Source: Lutraria lutraria | Taxonomy: Eukaryota > Mollusca > Bivalvia > Venerida > Mactridae | Assembly (NCBI GenBank): GCA_964023205.1 | Contig: OZ026845.1 | Coordinates: 2,552,001-2,616,000, forward strand | Length of the DNA stretch: 64,000 bases | Direction: 5' to 3' | Part shown: positions 1 to 12,300 of the stretch, piece by piece | How the letters are laid out: each line of letters starts with the position of its first letter | How positions within the stretch are numbered: position 1 is the first letter of the stretch | Notes under the pieces: generated by a model | Database searches by the model: none | Told to the model about the DNA's origin: nothing | Seen by the model: only the letters and a program-made list of their open reading frames with translations | Position numbers and translations under genes: made by a program

Positions 1-1185
1 AAAAGTCTTGCTCCCAGCATGGGTTATTTCCCTTGACCAATATTGTGGTAGATTTAACATTTTGAAGTTTCAGCACCACATATGTATTGTATCTCTCTGT
101 GAAATAGAAAGCATAAAAAACATGAGGAAAATTGTATGAGTCTTTTATTAACATGTTCTCTGTCAAACGGTTAAACTACAGCAGTATAAGGACATTTGAA
201 GGAGGATTTTTATTAACTAAGTGGGAAGTAAAATATAAATATACAATAAAAATGCTAGGATCTAAAAGATTGATCCAATTACACTCTTTTTTATTTTACT
301 TCCTCTAAAGTTCCCACTTTCACACAATTGTCACATATAAGGATTTTTATTCTTTTTTGCTGTAAAGAAGAAAGAATATATCACTAAAAAAAGAAAGATA
401 AATTGCTAAAACAAGAAAGAAAATTCCTAAAAAGAAACAACTCTCTCTTACTCTGATCATCTAACATTTTTTAAATGTCAATTATAAAGACCATTCACAA
501 ACATATTATTGAATGACACCAAAAGAACAGTGAAAAATACTTTCATAATTGTTGTCCCCTGCCCAAAAAAAACCCTGATATGGCGGGCATTCAAATGTCA
601 GAAATACTACAGTTTTGTGTGACATATAATAAACAGCTTGCGGAATCATAATGCAGATCACCCCCCAGCCCTACGACCCCCCCCTCCCAGACTGCTGATC
701 AATTGTCATAAATGGTTACGCTATTGCAATTTCTCCAAACAAACTGTATAAATTTACATTAAATGGATAAAAAAAATAGTGTCAATGTTTCCTGGGAAAA
801 GATACAATCTCTGTCAGTAATTGAAAGCAAATATTTGCACAAAAGAGGAAACTTATACAGTTTCTGATACAGAAAACGAAATGGATCAATCAATTATTGA
901 GACGGGTCTAAAAGGTAAATAGTAAAGAGATCATGAACCCGTACATTAAGTATAAAATATCAAAGAATTTGTAGTCACAGGAATTCAAGGCCAGCCTAAA
1001 AAATGGGGTTAGTCGAACAAACCTCTGCAAAAATTGACCCATCAAAGTGGAGTCAGTAAGCACACAATCCATCATAGTATAAACAATTAATTTGATTCAA
1101 TCAGTACGGGTCTTTTACACAGCTTAATCACAGTGTAACAATCTAACACATGGGATATAACAAACTTGATATTACTAGCACAATT
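1..1185. other. AT-rich sequence without recognised genes
   Basis: This stretch is AT-rich with A/T runs and a short C-rich patch near 660-690. I see no convincing exon or RNA gene. Purine-rich blocks at 350-440 mimic polypyrimidine tracts on the minus strand, but no open exon follows them. Confidence 0.5.
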
Positions 1186-4093
1186 GGACAAACCTTACAC
1201 TGCACCATACATGGACAAACCTTACAATGTACCATACATGGACAAACCTTACACTGTACCATATATGGACAAACCTTACACTGCACCATATATGGACAAA
1301 CCTTACACTGCACCATACATGGACAAACCTTACACTGTACCATATATGGACAAACCTTACACTGCACCATATATGAACAAACCTTACACTGCACCATACA
1401 TGGACAAACCTTACACTGCACCATACATGGACAAACCTTACACTGTACCATATATGGACAAACCTTACACTGCACCATATATGAACAAACCTTACACTGT
1501 ACCATACATGGACAAACCTTACACTGTACCATATATGGACAAACCTTACACTGCACCATATATGAACAAACCTTACACTGTACCATACATGGACAAACCT
1601 TACACTGTACCATATATGGACAAACCTTACACTGCACCATATATGAACAAACCTTACACTGCACCATACATGGACAAACCTTACACTGCACCATACATGG
1701 ACAAACCTTACACTGTACCATATATGGACAAACCTTACACTGCACCATATATGAACAAACCTTACACTGTACCATACATGGACAAACCTTACACTGCACC
1801 ATACATGGACAAACCTTACACTGCACCATACATGGACAAACCTTACACTGTACCATATATGGACAAACCTTACACTGCACCATACATGGACAAACATGAT
1901 ACACCACACCATACATGGACAAACATGATACACCACACCATACATGGACAAACATGATACACCACACCATACATGGACAAACCTTACACTGCACCATACA
2001 TGGACAAACATGATACACCACACCATACATGGACAAACATGATACACCACACCATACATGGACAAACATGATACACCACACCATACATGGACAAACCTTA
2101 CACCACACCATACATGGACAAACCTTACACTGTACCATATATGGACAAACCTTACACTGCACCATACATGGACAAACCTTACACTGCACCATACATGGAC
2201 AAACCTTACACTGTACCATATATGGACAAACCTTACACTGCACCATATATGAACAAACCTTACACTGTACCATACATGGACAAACCTTACACTGCACCAT
2301 ACATGGACAAACCTTACACTGCACCATACATGGACAAACCTTACACTGTACCATATATGGACAAACCTTACACTGCACCATACATGGACAAACATGATAC
2401 ACCACACCATACATGGACAAACATGATACACCACACCATACATGGACAAACATGATACACCACACCATACATGGACAAACCTTACACTGCACCATACATG
2501 GACAAACATGATACACCACACCATACATGGACAAACATGATACACCACACCATACATGGACAAACATGATACACCACACCATACATGGACAAACCTTACA
2601 CCACACCATACATGGACAAACCTTACACTGTACCATATATGGACAAACCTTACACTGCACCATACATGGACAAACATGATACACCACACCATACATGGAC
2701 AAACCTTACACTGCACCATACATGGACAAACCATACACCACACCATACATGGACAAACCTTACACTGCACCATACATGGACAAACATGATACACCACACC
2801 ATACATGGACAAACATGATACACCACACCATACATGGACAAACATGATACACCACACCATACATGGACAAACATGATACACCACACCATACATGGACAAA
2901 CCTTTCACCACACCATACATGGACAAACCTTACACTGCACCATACACCGACAAACCTTACACCACACCATACATGGACAAACCATACACCACACCATACA
3001 TGGACATACCATACACCAAACCATACATGGACAAACCTTACACTGCACCATACATGGACATACCATACACCAAACCATACATGGACAAACCTTACACTGC
3101 ACCATACATGGACAAACATGATACACCACACCATACATGGACAAACATGATACACCACACCATACATGGACAAACCATACACCACACCATACATGGACAA
3201 ACCTTACACTGCACCATACATGGACAAACATGATACACCACACCATATATGGACAAACATGATACACCACACCATACATGGACAAACATGATACACCACA
3301 CCATACATGGACAAACCTTACACTGCACCATACATGGACAAACATGATACACCACACCATACATGGACAAACATGATACACCACACCATACATGGACAAA
3401 CCATACACCACACCATACATGGACAAACCTTACACTGCACCATATATGAACAAACTTTACACTATACCATATATGGACAAACCTTACACTGCACCATACA
3501 TGGACAAACCATACACCACACCATACATGGACAAACCTTACACCACACCATATATGGACAAACCTTACACTGCACCATACATGGACAAACATTACACTGC
3601 ACCATACATGGACAAACCTTACACTGCACCATACATGGACAAACCTTACACTGCACCATATATGGACAAACCTTACACTGCACCATACATGGACAAACCT
3701 TACACTGCACCATACATGGACAAACCTTACACTGCACCATATATGGACAAACCTTACACTGCACCATACATGGACAAACCTTACACTGCACCATACATGG
3801 ACAAACCTTACACTGCACCATACATGGACAAACATGATACACCACACCATACATGGACAAACCATACACCACACCATACATGGACAAACCATACACCACA
3901 CCATACATGGACAAACCTTACACTGTACCATACATGGACAAACCATACACCACACCATACATGGACAAACCTTACACTGTACCATACATGGACAAACCTT
4001 ACACTGTACCATACATGGACAAACCTTACACCGCACCATACATGGACAAACCATACACTGCACCACACATGGACAAACCTTACACCATACATA
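1186..4093. repeat. 27/29-bp minisatellite array (about 105 copies)
   Basis: About 2.9 kb is built from ATGGACAAAC units. Two 27-bp variants (ATGGACAAACCTTACACTG then CACCATAC, and a CATACACCACACC version) are mixed with a 29-bp variant containing CATGATACACC. Point variants C/T (CATACATGG or CATATATGG, CTGCACC or CTGTACC) form ordered blocks. The run starting near 1891 recurs 498 bp later near 2389, and the match holds for about 250 bp, showing higher-order duplication. The 27-bp unit is a multiple of three without stops, so long frames (MDKPYTAPY, HGQTLHCTI and reverse-strand forms) run through it on both strands. They are by-products and not genes: all frames are open, there is no splice or start context, and the 29-bp units shift frame. 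Confidence 0.95.
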
Positions 4094-4321
4094 AACGTTT
4101 CAAAATAAAAATTGAAAAATGAAGTCCTTGTCATTACAATATACCTATTGAGGGTATTTGAATACAAATAAGATGCATTGAATATCATCTCAGATATACT
4201 ATCTGCATATACTAGTCCAGAATGCGTACAAATGCACCTAAAAAATATACAGCAGTCAAAACAATTTAATAAGGGTTTTCAAAGGGTGATAAATATCTAG
4301 CCTTGGTGCATGATAAGTCGC
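4094..4321. other. Unique spacer between minisatellite and foldback repeat
   Basis: About 230 bp of AT-rich sequence shows no recognisable feature. Confidence 0.4.
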
Positions 4322-5319
4322 TTTTTAGCTCACATGTCACAAAGTGACAAAGTGAGCTATTAGGATCACTCTCCGTCCGGCGTCGTGCGTCGTCAAACTT
4401 TTTGTTGTGACCACACTAGGGGCCACATTTTTGGCTCATTTTAGCAAAACTGGGTCAAAATGTTAATATCAACAAAATCTCGGACGAGTTCGATATTGGG
4501 CCATTTTGGGTCAAAAACTAGGTCACCAGGGCCAAATAAGGGAAAACCTTGTGAACACTTTAGAAATCACTGTTTTGAATTTATCTTCATGAAACTTTGT
4601 CAGAATGTTTATTTTAATAATATGTAGGTCAAGTATGATAATGGGTCATTTCTGTAGTAAAATTAGGTCACTAGGGCAAATTGCTGGAAAACCTTGTGAA
4701 CACTCTAGAAGTCACTGTTTTGATTGGATGATCATGAAACCTTGTCAGAATGTTTGTCTTCATAATATCTTGGACGAGTTCGAACATGGGTCATCTTGGG
4801 TCAAAAACTAGGTCGCTAGGTCAAATCTTATGAAAAACCATGTTAACACTGTAGATTTCACAGTTATTATTGGATCTTCACCAAACTTTGTCAAATCATT
4901 CGTTTTAATGATATAACGGTCAAGTATAAATATGGGTCATCTGGGGTCAATAACTAGGTCACCAGGTCAAATCTTAGGAAAACTTTGTTAACACTGTAGA
5001 TGTCACAGTTTTAATTGGATCTTCACCAAACCTTGTCAAAATGTTTGCCTCAATGATATGTGGGTCAAGGATGAACATGGGTCAGCCGGGTTCAAAAACT
5101 GGGTCACAAGGTCAAATCTTAGGTAAAAATCTTGTAAAAGCTCTAAATGTCATGGTTTTGATTGGATCTTGGCCAAACCTTGTCAGGCTGTTTGTCTTAA
5201 TGATATGTAAGACAAATTCGAACATAGGTCGTCTGGGGTCAAAAACTAGGTCACCGGTTCAAAACAATGTTTTAATGAGTGAACAGTGATTGTCATGTGA
5301 GCGATATAGGGCCATCTTT
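4322..5319 (-). mobile_element. Hairpin-ended repeat family A, nearly complete copy, reverse orientation
   Basis: Read on the minus strand, the element starts near AAGATGGCCCTATATCGC (about 5319). It runs through tandem units of about 145 bp recognised by GACCTAGTGACCTAGTTTTTGACC, and ends in a nested hairpin and poly-A (GTGAGCTAAAAA at 4322). The same structure occurs at 27208-28188. It lacks roughly the first 11 bases (AACAAGAGGCC), where it abuts a second copy in the opposite direction. No protein is encoded; short open stretches are repeat by-products. Subterminal GCTCACATG and CATGTGAGC are inverted copies. Superfamily not assigned: a terminal hairpin, no clear TIR and internal tandem repeats recall Helitron/Helentron-like elements, but this is inference. 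Confidence 0.75.
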
Positions 5320-6036
5320 TAGAGCTTTTACAAGATTTTTACCTAATATTTGACCTTGTGACCCAGTTTATGAACCCAGCTGACCCATGTTCATCCTTGA
5401 CCCACATATCATTGAGGCAAACATTTTGACAAGGTTTGGTGAAGATCCAATTAAAACTGTGACATCTACAGTGTAAACAATGTTTTCCTAAGATTTGACC
5501 TGGTGACCTAGTTATTGACCCCAGATGACTCATATTTATACTTGACCGTTATATCATTAAAACAAACGATTTGACAAAGTTTGGTGAAGATCCAATAATA
5601 ACTGTGAAATCTACAGTGTTAACATGGTTTTTCATAAGATTTGACCTAGCGACCTAGTTTTTGACCCAAGATGACCCATGTTCGAACTCGTCCAAGATAT
5701 TATGAAGACAAACATTCTGACAAGGTTTCATGATCATCCAATCAAAACAGTGACTTCTAGAGTGTTCACAAAGTTTTTCAGCAATTTGCCCTAGTGACCT
5801 AATTTTACTACAGAAATTACCCATTTTCAAACTTGACCTACATATTATTAAAATAAACATTCTGACAAAGTTTCATGAAGATAAATTCAAAACAGTGATT
5901 TCTAAAGTGTTCACAAGGTTTTCCCTTATTTGGCCCTGGTGACCTAGTTTTTGACCCCAAATGGCCCAATATCGAACTCGTCCGAGAGTGATCCTAATAG
6001 CTCACTTTGTCACTTTGTGACATGTGAGCTAAAAAT
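5320..6036 (+). mobile_element. Hairpin-ended repeat family A, 5'-truncated copy, forward orientation
   Basis: This copy starts inside the element at TTAGAGCTTTTACAAG and ends with the family hairpin (5999-6030) and poly-A. Its mirror image is 4322-5146, so together they form an imperfect palindrome with a stem of about 700 bp and a loop of about 170 bp (5147-5319). Relative to the left arm it lacks about 110 bp near its 3' end, between GTCCGAGAGTGATCC and the rest. Elsewhere the arms differ by only scattered substitutions as judged by eye. Blocks recur at about 5355, 5497, 5642, 5789 and 5933, a period of about 145 bp. Confidence 0.75.
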
Positions 6037-7445
6037 AGCTTCTATAAAGAGTTATTTAACTTGACTCAGCAGCAGACAAATTAACCCCTTCAAGTGCCAA
6101 CATGAATTTTTCTTGAACTTGTCTTGTATAGTTCATGAATAGTTCTTGAAGTATGACAGATTGAATACTTCAATCAAGATCAATATCTGGCAATGAAATA
6201 ATCAAATATACCTCTTTACCTTCAGTAAAGGAGAGTAGCATACAGTTAATGCAGGAAATTTTTCTAAATTTTCGAAGACATTGCTACATTTAAGTTCTGT
6301 TTGATTATCCTTGACAATATGAATTATAACATTCGCTATTTCCTTCAGAATGCCGCATGATATGGAATTATGAAAATGAATCGTATTTGAATGAGAAACA
6401 CAGGCAAGAAAGATGCCGCCAATGATTCTAAAAAGCATGTTTTTGTGTATTTCTACCTCTTTTATCATATAAATTACAAAATAAATAATCCTACCAATTC
6501 TAGCTAATTCAAATTTAATTCTTGTAATTAAAAAAGAGACATTCTAATTTTCTCCATGCCTCCAGATACGTTATCACAAAAACATTGCACATCATAAATT
6601 TTACTTTCATTTCAGACTAGTAATCATATCATGAGACCAAAATCCTAGTTTTGTTGACAGTGACTAATTTGAAATCTGATTTAATTTGTAACACTAATTA
6701 TGATTAGTTGAATAATAAATCGCAACAATAATTCTGATTAGTAAAAATAGTAATGCAAAGAAAACACTGATTAGACAAGATAACAATAGCACTGCAAGCT
6801 GCGTGCCAATGCTTGTCTGTTCACTGCCTCAGTGAGATCTATCCACCTAGGAAGTTTCATATTGCTACCTCTTATAGTTTCTGAGTTATGAGCTACATTA
6901 AAGTTTTTTGCATGACACAGACATTTATGCAGTGATCACAAAAGCTCGATTTTTTCTTCTCGAAAACAGACAAGCTAAAAATAGTCATGCGTGTTTATTG
7001 CTCTTATAGGTCACAATTTTTTTCTTTCTCAGTTTTTTTCAAATATATGTACTTTCATACTCTGAACACATCTTTTTTTCCATAAAATATAGCTTATAGT
7101 GTAACATAATATTTATTATCATCAATGAATTAATAGAAAACTAATTTGAAACAAGGATGCCGATTGGCTGATCATGATTTAGTCTGAAATATGATATATA
7201 ACAACATTTCAGATAGGCTTACTGTAATAAGAATAAAAGTTTCAAATTCAGATGCAAACAAGGATATTGATCATAGGTTTATAATAGAGGCATATATCAT
7301 ATTCCCGGACATTGTAATTCTGATAGTCTTGTGAGCAGACGTATCATTCATCTTTTGATTCTAATAGCCATATTAACTGATAATAAAGATTTAGTAGCAT
7401 ATAGAGTAGAGAAACCAAACTATTGGATTGGCTACTTAAGCTGTA
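6037..7445. other. AT-rich intronic sequence
   Basis: Apart from the doubtful exon at 6223-6468, nothing supports a gene or structural RNA here. A plus-strand frame starting near 7331 lacks an ATG and runs into the short transposon at 7446, so it was not kept. Confidence 0.4.
6223..6468 (-). CDS. Possible first coding exon of an unknown secreted or membrane protein
   Basis: On the minus strand an ATG at 6468 opens 82 codons that run straight into a good donor (AAG then GTAAAGAGG, at about 6222). Near the start is a hydrophobic segment (MLFRIIGGIFLACVSHS) that could be a signal peptide or signal anchor. Near the end is the word FPALTVC, loosely like the FPAVTIC motif that follows the first membrane span in DEG/ENaC channels, but the spacing and lack of a clear span make that weak. 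No downstream exon was found: the sequence below is the foldback repeat and satellite. It lies in the same orientation inside the inferred unc-13 intron. Chance frames of this size are expected in 64 kb, so it may be spurious. Confidence 0.2.
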
Positions 7446-7632
7446 CAGTCATACTTGAGAATAAAGGCCACTGTTTGGAAAGACATAATGACTGGCCTTT
7501 AATATTAACAGTTGGATTTTATACCAAAGGGCATTTTGTTATAGATAATTAATGCCAATTTTAAAAGAATGGCCTTTATTCACAGGGTGACCATTGATTG
7601 GAGGTTGCCATGCACAGACACAGATTTAACTG
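7446..7632. mobile_element. Short TA-flanked inverted-repeat element (MITE), copy 1
   Basis: The element begins CAGTCATACTTGAGAATAAA and ends ...GATTTAACTG, with TA on both sides. The inner sequence carries the family words GAATAAAGGCC and GGCCTTTATTCACAGGGTGA in opposite orientation. Related full copies are at 62913-63072 and 63573-63749. No coding capacity. The TA target and CAGT ends suggest mobilisation by a Tc1/mariner- or pogo-type transposase (inference). Confidence 0.65.
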
Positions 7633-8132
7633 TATCATCGTCATAGCAATGCAGACTCACAACCACAATTTCTGATAGAAGCAGGTTATATTTGGTAAAC
7701 TTTTAGAGAGAGGATCATATGGAACGGGTCTCCAGACATCCTTCAATGCTTACAAAAATTTGACTTATCTTCAAGATATTTCAATTTCAATAAACAACTA
7801 ACATCTATACACCCACATCACAACTTAAGCTATCATAAAAAATCTTTAAGCTGCAGTCACAAGCAGTGGCTTTTATAATTCATTTTAGTGAAATAATCTA
7901 CTTGTACTGGAAAAATAAACTTAGAATAAAGAAATTAAAAACAAATTGTCCTAAGCTCTTAAATAATGTTCGGGTTGATGGATATATTAATGAGTTGGTC
8001 CTGCAACCACAAACCCATGATGGCCTTTAATAATTACTAAGAAATACAGAAGTTCACAGAAAATCAATGAAATAAGTAGACAGAATCCTTATAGAAATAG
8101 TAAGCTCTTCCAGAGGACTTCCCCAAGGCGAA

Positions 8133-8325
8133 ATAATGGCCACCATGGTATTCCATAGCCACCACGGTATTTGATGGTTGACCATCACACATCATGTTTG
8201 GCTATCAAATACCCTGTTGGAACAAGATCTGGAGCATGGTCGACTATGACCGGCCATGGTAAGAGAATATGGTCGATTGTCAGGCCATGGTCAGTCATGT
8301 CCTACCATGGTCAACAATGTTTCAT
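8133..8325. repeat. Cluster of CCATGG / GGTCGACC palindromic words
   Basis: This patch repeats words such as GGCCATGGT, ACCATGGTC and GGTCGAC on both strands, giving many short overlapping palindromes. A richer cluster of the same type lies at 9060-9335. It is probably a degenerate foldback element. No coding frame is supported. Confidence 0.5.
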
Positions 8326-9059
8326 GACATCATAGGTCACATGGTGTAAATTCTAAATGGCTGACTGCTGACAAATGAAGTGTGACTGTAATTAAAATAG
8401 AAACAATGTTAAACTATGATGTTAGTAAACTGGTATGTGTACTGATAATTAAGTTCTTGATAGATTAATGATTTACAACTGAAAACCAAACATGACAGAT
8501 ACAGTCATATTAGACATAATTATGATTTTATGATGAAATGGAGTGGGTGGGGTATGATGAAACACCACAATAATATTATGAATACCTTTTCCTCTGCTTA
8601 TAATTAATGCATTTGGAATTTCATAAATCAAAACTTGCTTTAAGGTCACCTGTTCAATCCTATTATACTTAAAGCTTTTTTTAATTGACAAGAATGGAAG
8701 CAGTGAAGCTCACAGACAAGGAAAAGCTTGTTAAAAAGATGACATGTCATCCATAATATCATGCATATCAATGTCGGTAAAACTTTAAAATTCATCAGTT
8801 TTTATCTGGATAAAAGTCTTGTAATCAAAAAGGGAGTTTAAGAGGTTTTTCACAAATCTGTCTATAGGACAAGAAATATTCTAACATAGTGCAAGTACAT
8901 ATTGTTACAGTTTTTTGTTTATTTGTTTGATCCTTTCTTCATGGGAGCTGGATTGAACATATAATTCCATATGTAAGGCTATGATTTAAAAAAATATTCC
9001 CTATCAAATGATGTGTTTTATTAAAGATGTTTTATCAAAATGCCTACAGACTACCTTGA

Positions 9060-9335
9060 TATGCCCATGACAGTCAGCCATGATGGGCCATGCTCAACAA
9101 TCTTTTGTTAAATGGCACCACAGTTGAACAATTGGTAGCTCACCAGGCCATGGTCGGCCATGGTCGATTACCATCGTCAGCCATGTCCAAAGAACCATGG
9201 TCGGCCATTGTCTACCATGGCCATTTACCACAGTTTATGACCATGGTGATAAACTGTGGTGCCATTTAACAAAAAAACATTGTCTACCATGGTCATAGGA
9301 CCATGTTCGGCCATGGTAGACCATGGTTATATGGC
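9060..9335. repeat. Palindrome-rich foldback with CCATGG words
   Basis: A 23-bp perfect inverted repeat (TTTTGTTAAATGGCACCAC.. at 9103-9125 against 9252-9274) encloses a 34-bp near-perfect palindrome at 9227-9260, centred on CCATGG with one mismatched pair. Flanks are filled with GGCCATGGTC-type words. Together this could fold into a branched hairpin. It looks like a non-autonomous foldback transposon related to 8133-8325, but I cannot define its ends or target duplication. Confidence 0.55.
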
Positions 9336-12300
9336 CTTCACTTCGTCTGGACAGCTTTTGGTAAAACTTAAAATAAACCAGGACTCCTTCTTCCCAATTG
9401 TAAGCATGTTAATAAAAATGTCAACAGAGCAATTATATAGCCTTATTATTGTACAGGTCTTTTTCTAAGATCAGATCAGGGGAAAAAAGAGAAAGCAAAT
9501 TGAATTTTGAACTTTTTGTCAAAATATCAAGATTTTAATAACCTCAATTCTATGTCAATCAATGAAACAAAATTTTACCAAACTTGCGAGATAGCTGGAG
9601 AGAGATCGAAGGAAATAATGTGTAACTTCAAATTATCTTCTAAGACAAACGTTAAAGATAAACTATCTGCAGGCCCAAGGTAATTACATGATTGAATCTG
9701 AAGTTCCTTATTAACTTGGTTAACATAGAGAATATTAATTCACAAAACATCAGTTTGAATTTAAATAGAACAAATATTTGAAAACTAGGTTTTTATAACA
9801 ACTTTAAGATGCATGATTTGTCACATACTGCTTCAGCTAAATAACTGCAAAGCAAAATTTATAGCCCCAGATAATTTGTATGGAGATATTTTGTGAAGGC
9901 ACAATTTCTTTCAAGAACCAAAATTCACCATTATAAACTGTGGTAAATGTATCATAGAACTATGTTCTATAGAAACTACATTATAACCAAAATAAAGTTT
10001 AAGGTCCTTTTTCATATTTACTGTTTTGTTAACAGGAATATTGAGGATTTAAAATGAATCTACAGATATTATATAACTGACTGCATATGTGCTTTAAAAA
10101 ACTCAAGTACTTTAAGAATAAAAGAGGCCACTGAACCAATTACAAACTTTAAGTCAAATGATGTGACTATCACAGAACCAGACAAAGCCTTCGGGACTAT
10201 ACACATGTAACTAATTTCTGGTTTGTCATGATAAAAATCATGCAACATAGAGCATTATCACACTACCAAATTATGGCTTGCACTGCAACAGTTTAAAGTC
10301 CCAATAGCTTTTTGCTATAAAATATATATACAAAAAACAAACAATTGCTGATACTATCCCAATATAATAATTACCATTCACTTGAAATATATAGGGCACG
10401 TGAGGTCACATGATGCCGTGTGCATAATATGACTGCAGGAAAACACAGCTGTTCTATAAATAGTATTTTTTTCAACGATAGGAAAACACATCGGATTCCT
10501 CTGTTATAGAACAAACAGAAACTGTTACAATATAACTAAAACAGCTGTCACAAAGCTACTGTAATGATGTAATGAAAATAACAGTGCTTAATACCATACT
10601 GAGACCCAATGTTACGATTTTATAAAAAAAAAAACTAAAATAATGAGTTGTGTGTCATTTGAACTGTTTATTCCGAATTATAAAGCATAATTATGGTTAC
10701 AATATCTATTCCAAAACAACTTTTTGTGAAGGCCAATCCAAATTATTGTTCATTTCAGTCTGAATAATTATAAGGTTCACTATAGTTCAGTAGTATATAT
10801 ATGCTGTGATTTGTACAGAATATCACTGAAAACCACAAGATCAGAAACACAGTAGCACAGTTTTTATTGTACAAAAGAATCTGATTGAGTCTTGCAGAAA
10901 ACAACAAAAGGCAAATGCTGTGGACAGAATTTGCCTCAATTTGTGTCATTATTGAATCAATACACTTCTACCTCCCAGGAGACTTACTAATGGTTAATGG
11001 ATGTCTGCCTGAGAATGGCACGAATCAAAGACTGTTCTAGTAACACAAAGATTAAACATTTTAACAATGAACCATTGTATCATATACAGACAAGGAAGTG
11101 AACAGTTTTAATAACACAGCAATATAAACAGCTACAGACTAAACCTTTGCTTGTTCTTCAAGCAGAGTAAGAGAACAATGCCATAACAGGATGATAATTA
11201 CAACTCATTGATAAGTATATTATAATAAAATGTAAGTACCTGATAACATAATGTAATATAAAATATATATATATCAAGCTCCACTCATAGCCTTAATAGT
11301 TGCTTTAGCCCCAATGATCACTAGCCACAATCTACCTTGGTTTTATGAGCAACCATGTCAGAGAACTACATCCAGGGTGTCAAATTAAAAATCCTGAAAA
11401 TCATATGCGGCTAACCATTTTCACCCAACAAGAGTTCTTATACCAGTATGTTTCTAAATTTAAATTGACCATAACTTTGCCATTTCTTGAGATATTTTGC
11501 TCAGAAATCATACCTCTTTCAGGACAGATAAATCCGGAATTCCAGATATATCCGGAATATTGTCACTTCTGCACATCAGGTAGCCCAAGGAAGAATTAAA
11601 ATTAGCATTGTCAATAATACCATTGAAATCTTAGCCTAGCATTGAATGAAATTATAATCAACCTTCACCTTACCAAGGTAAGTCTTCCTTAATGATTAAT
11701 CATTCAATCTTGTGCAGAGATAAAATTACTCAAATTAATTCTGTGAATCTAAAGCATTGGCCAGAGTAACTTCACACAATGTGTTCAATCCCTCCAAAAC
11801 TTGCTTTAGTGCAATCAGGTCACCATGTAACCAAAATCAATTTTAAATCTGAAATATGTCAGAAAAAGGAAAAGAATTATATGTAACAGCCAACATATGA
11901 ACAAGTATTGAAGAACATTGACCTGTTTCTGGCTACAAAGATGGAACAGCAACCAGAAAGAAGAAATGAGAAATTATGTTGATGTTTGAATAGAAGTCTA
12001 GACATTTATATTGCTTAGTGATGTGAACTAAGTGAAATTAAGTAAGACACGTAGGATGCATTTATGTATTTTATATAATAAAAGTGCATTTAGATGCTGT
12101 TTAGACATATTGACAATAAAAAAAAGGTAAATATGTCTGGCTTCACAATTGAAGAAAGGTTATAATATCGCACTAGGCATCGTCATAACAGAAATAATCA
12201 TTCCACAAAAAAAATCAAATTTAAGTTGAGATATTTTCAAATCTCAAATATTCAAGGAAATCACATTCAGCAATAACAATAAATATCACTGAAAATGGCA

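Noticed and set aside
1143..4188. Long repetitive open frames on both strands (MDKPYTAPY, HGQTLHCTI, VCPCMVQCK types)
   Set aside because: All arise from a stop-free 27-bp unit; every frame on both strands is open, and the 29-bp units shift frame, so there is no coding selection to see.
10988..11036. 49-nt minus-strand exon candidate (peptide QSLIRAILRQTSINH)
   Set aside because: It would join in phase with the 22 kb pseudo-exons but leaves phase 2 with no acceptor found for it; probably chance.
11670..11705. Excellent-looking donor AAG/GTAAGTC
   Set aside because: It is one half of the palindrome CTTACCAAGGTAAG, and the preceding sequence has stops in all frames.
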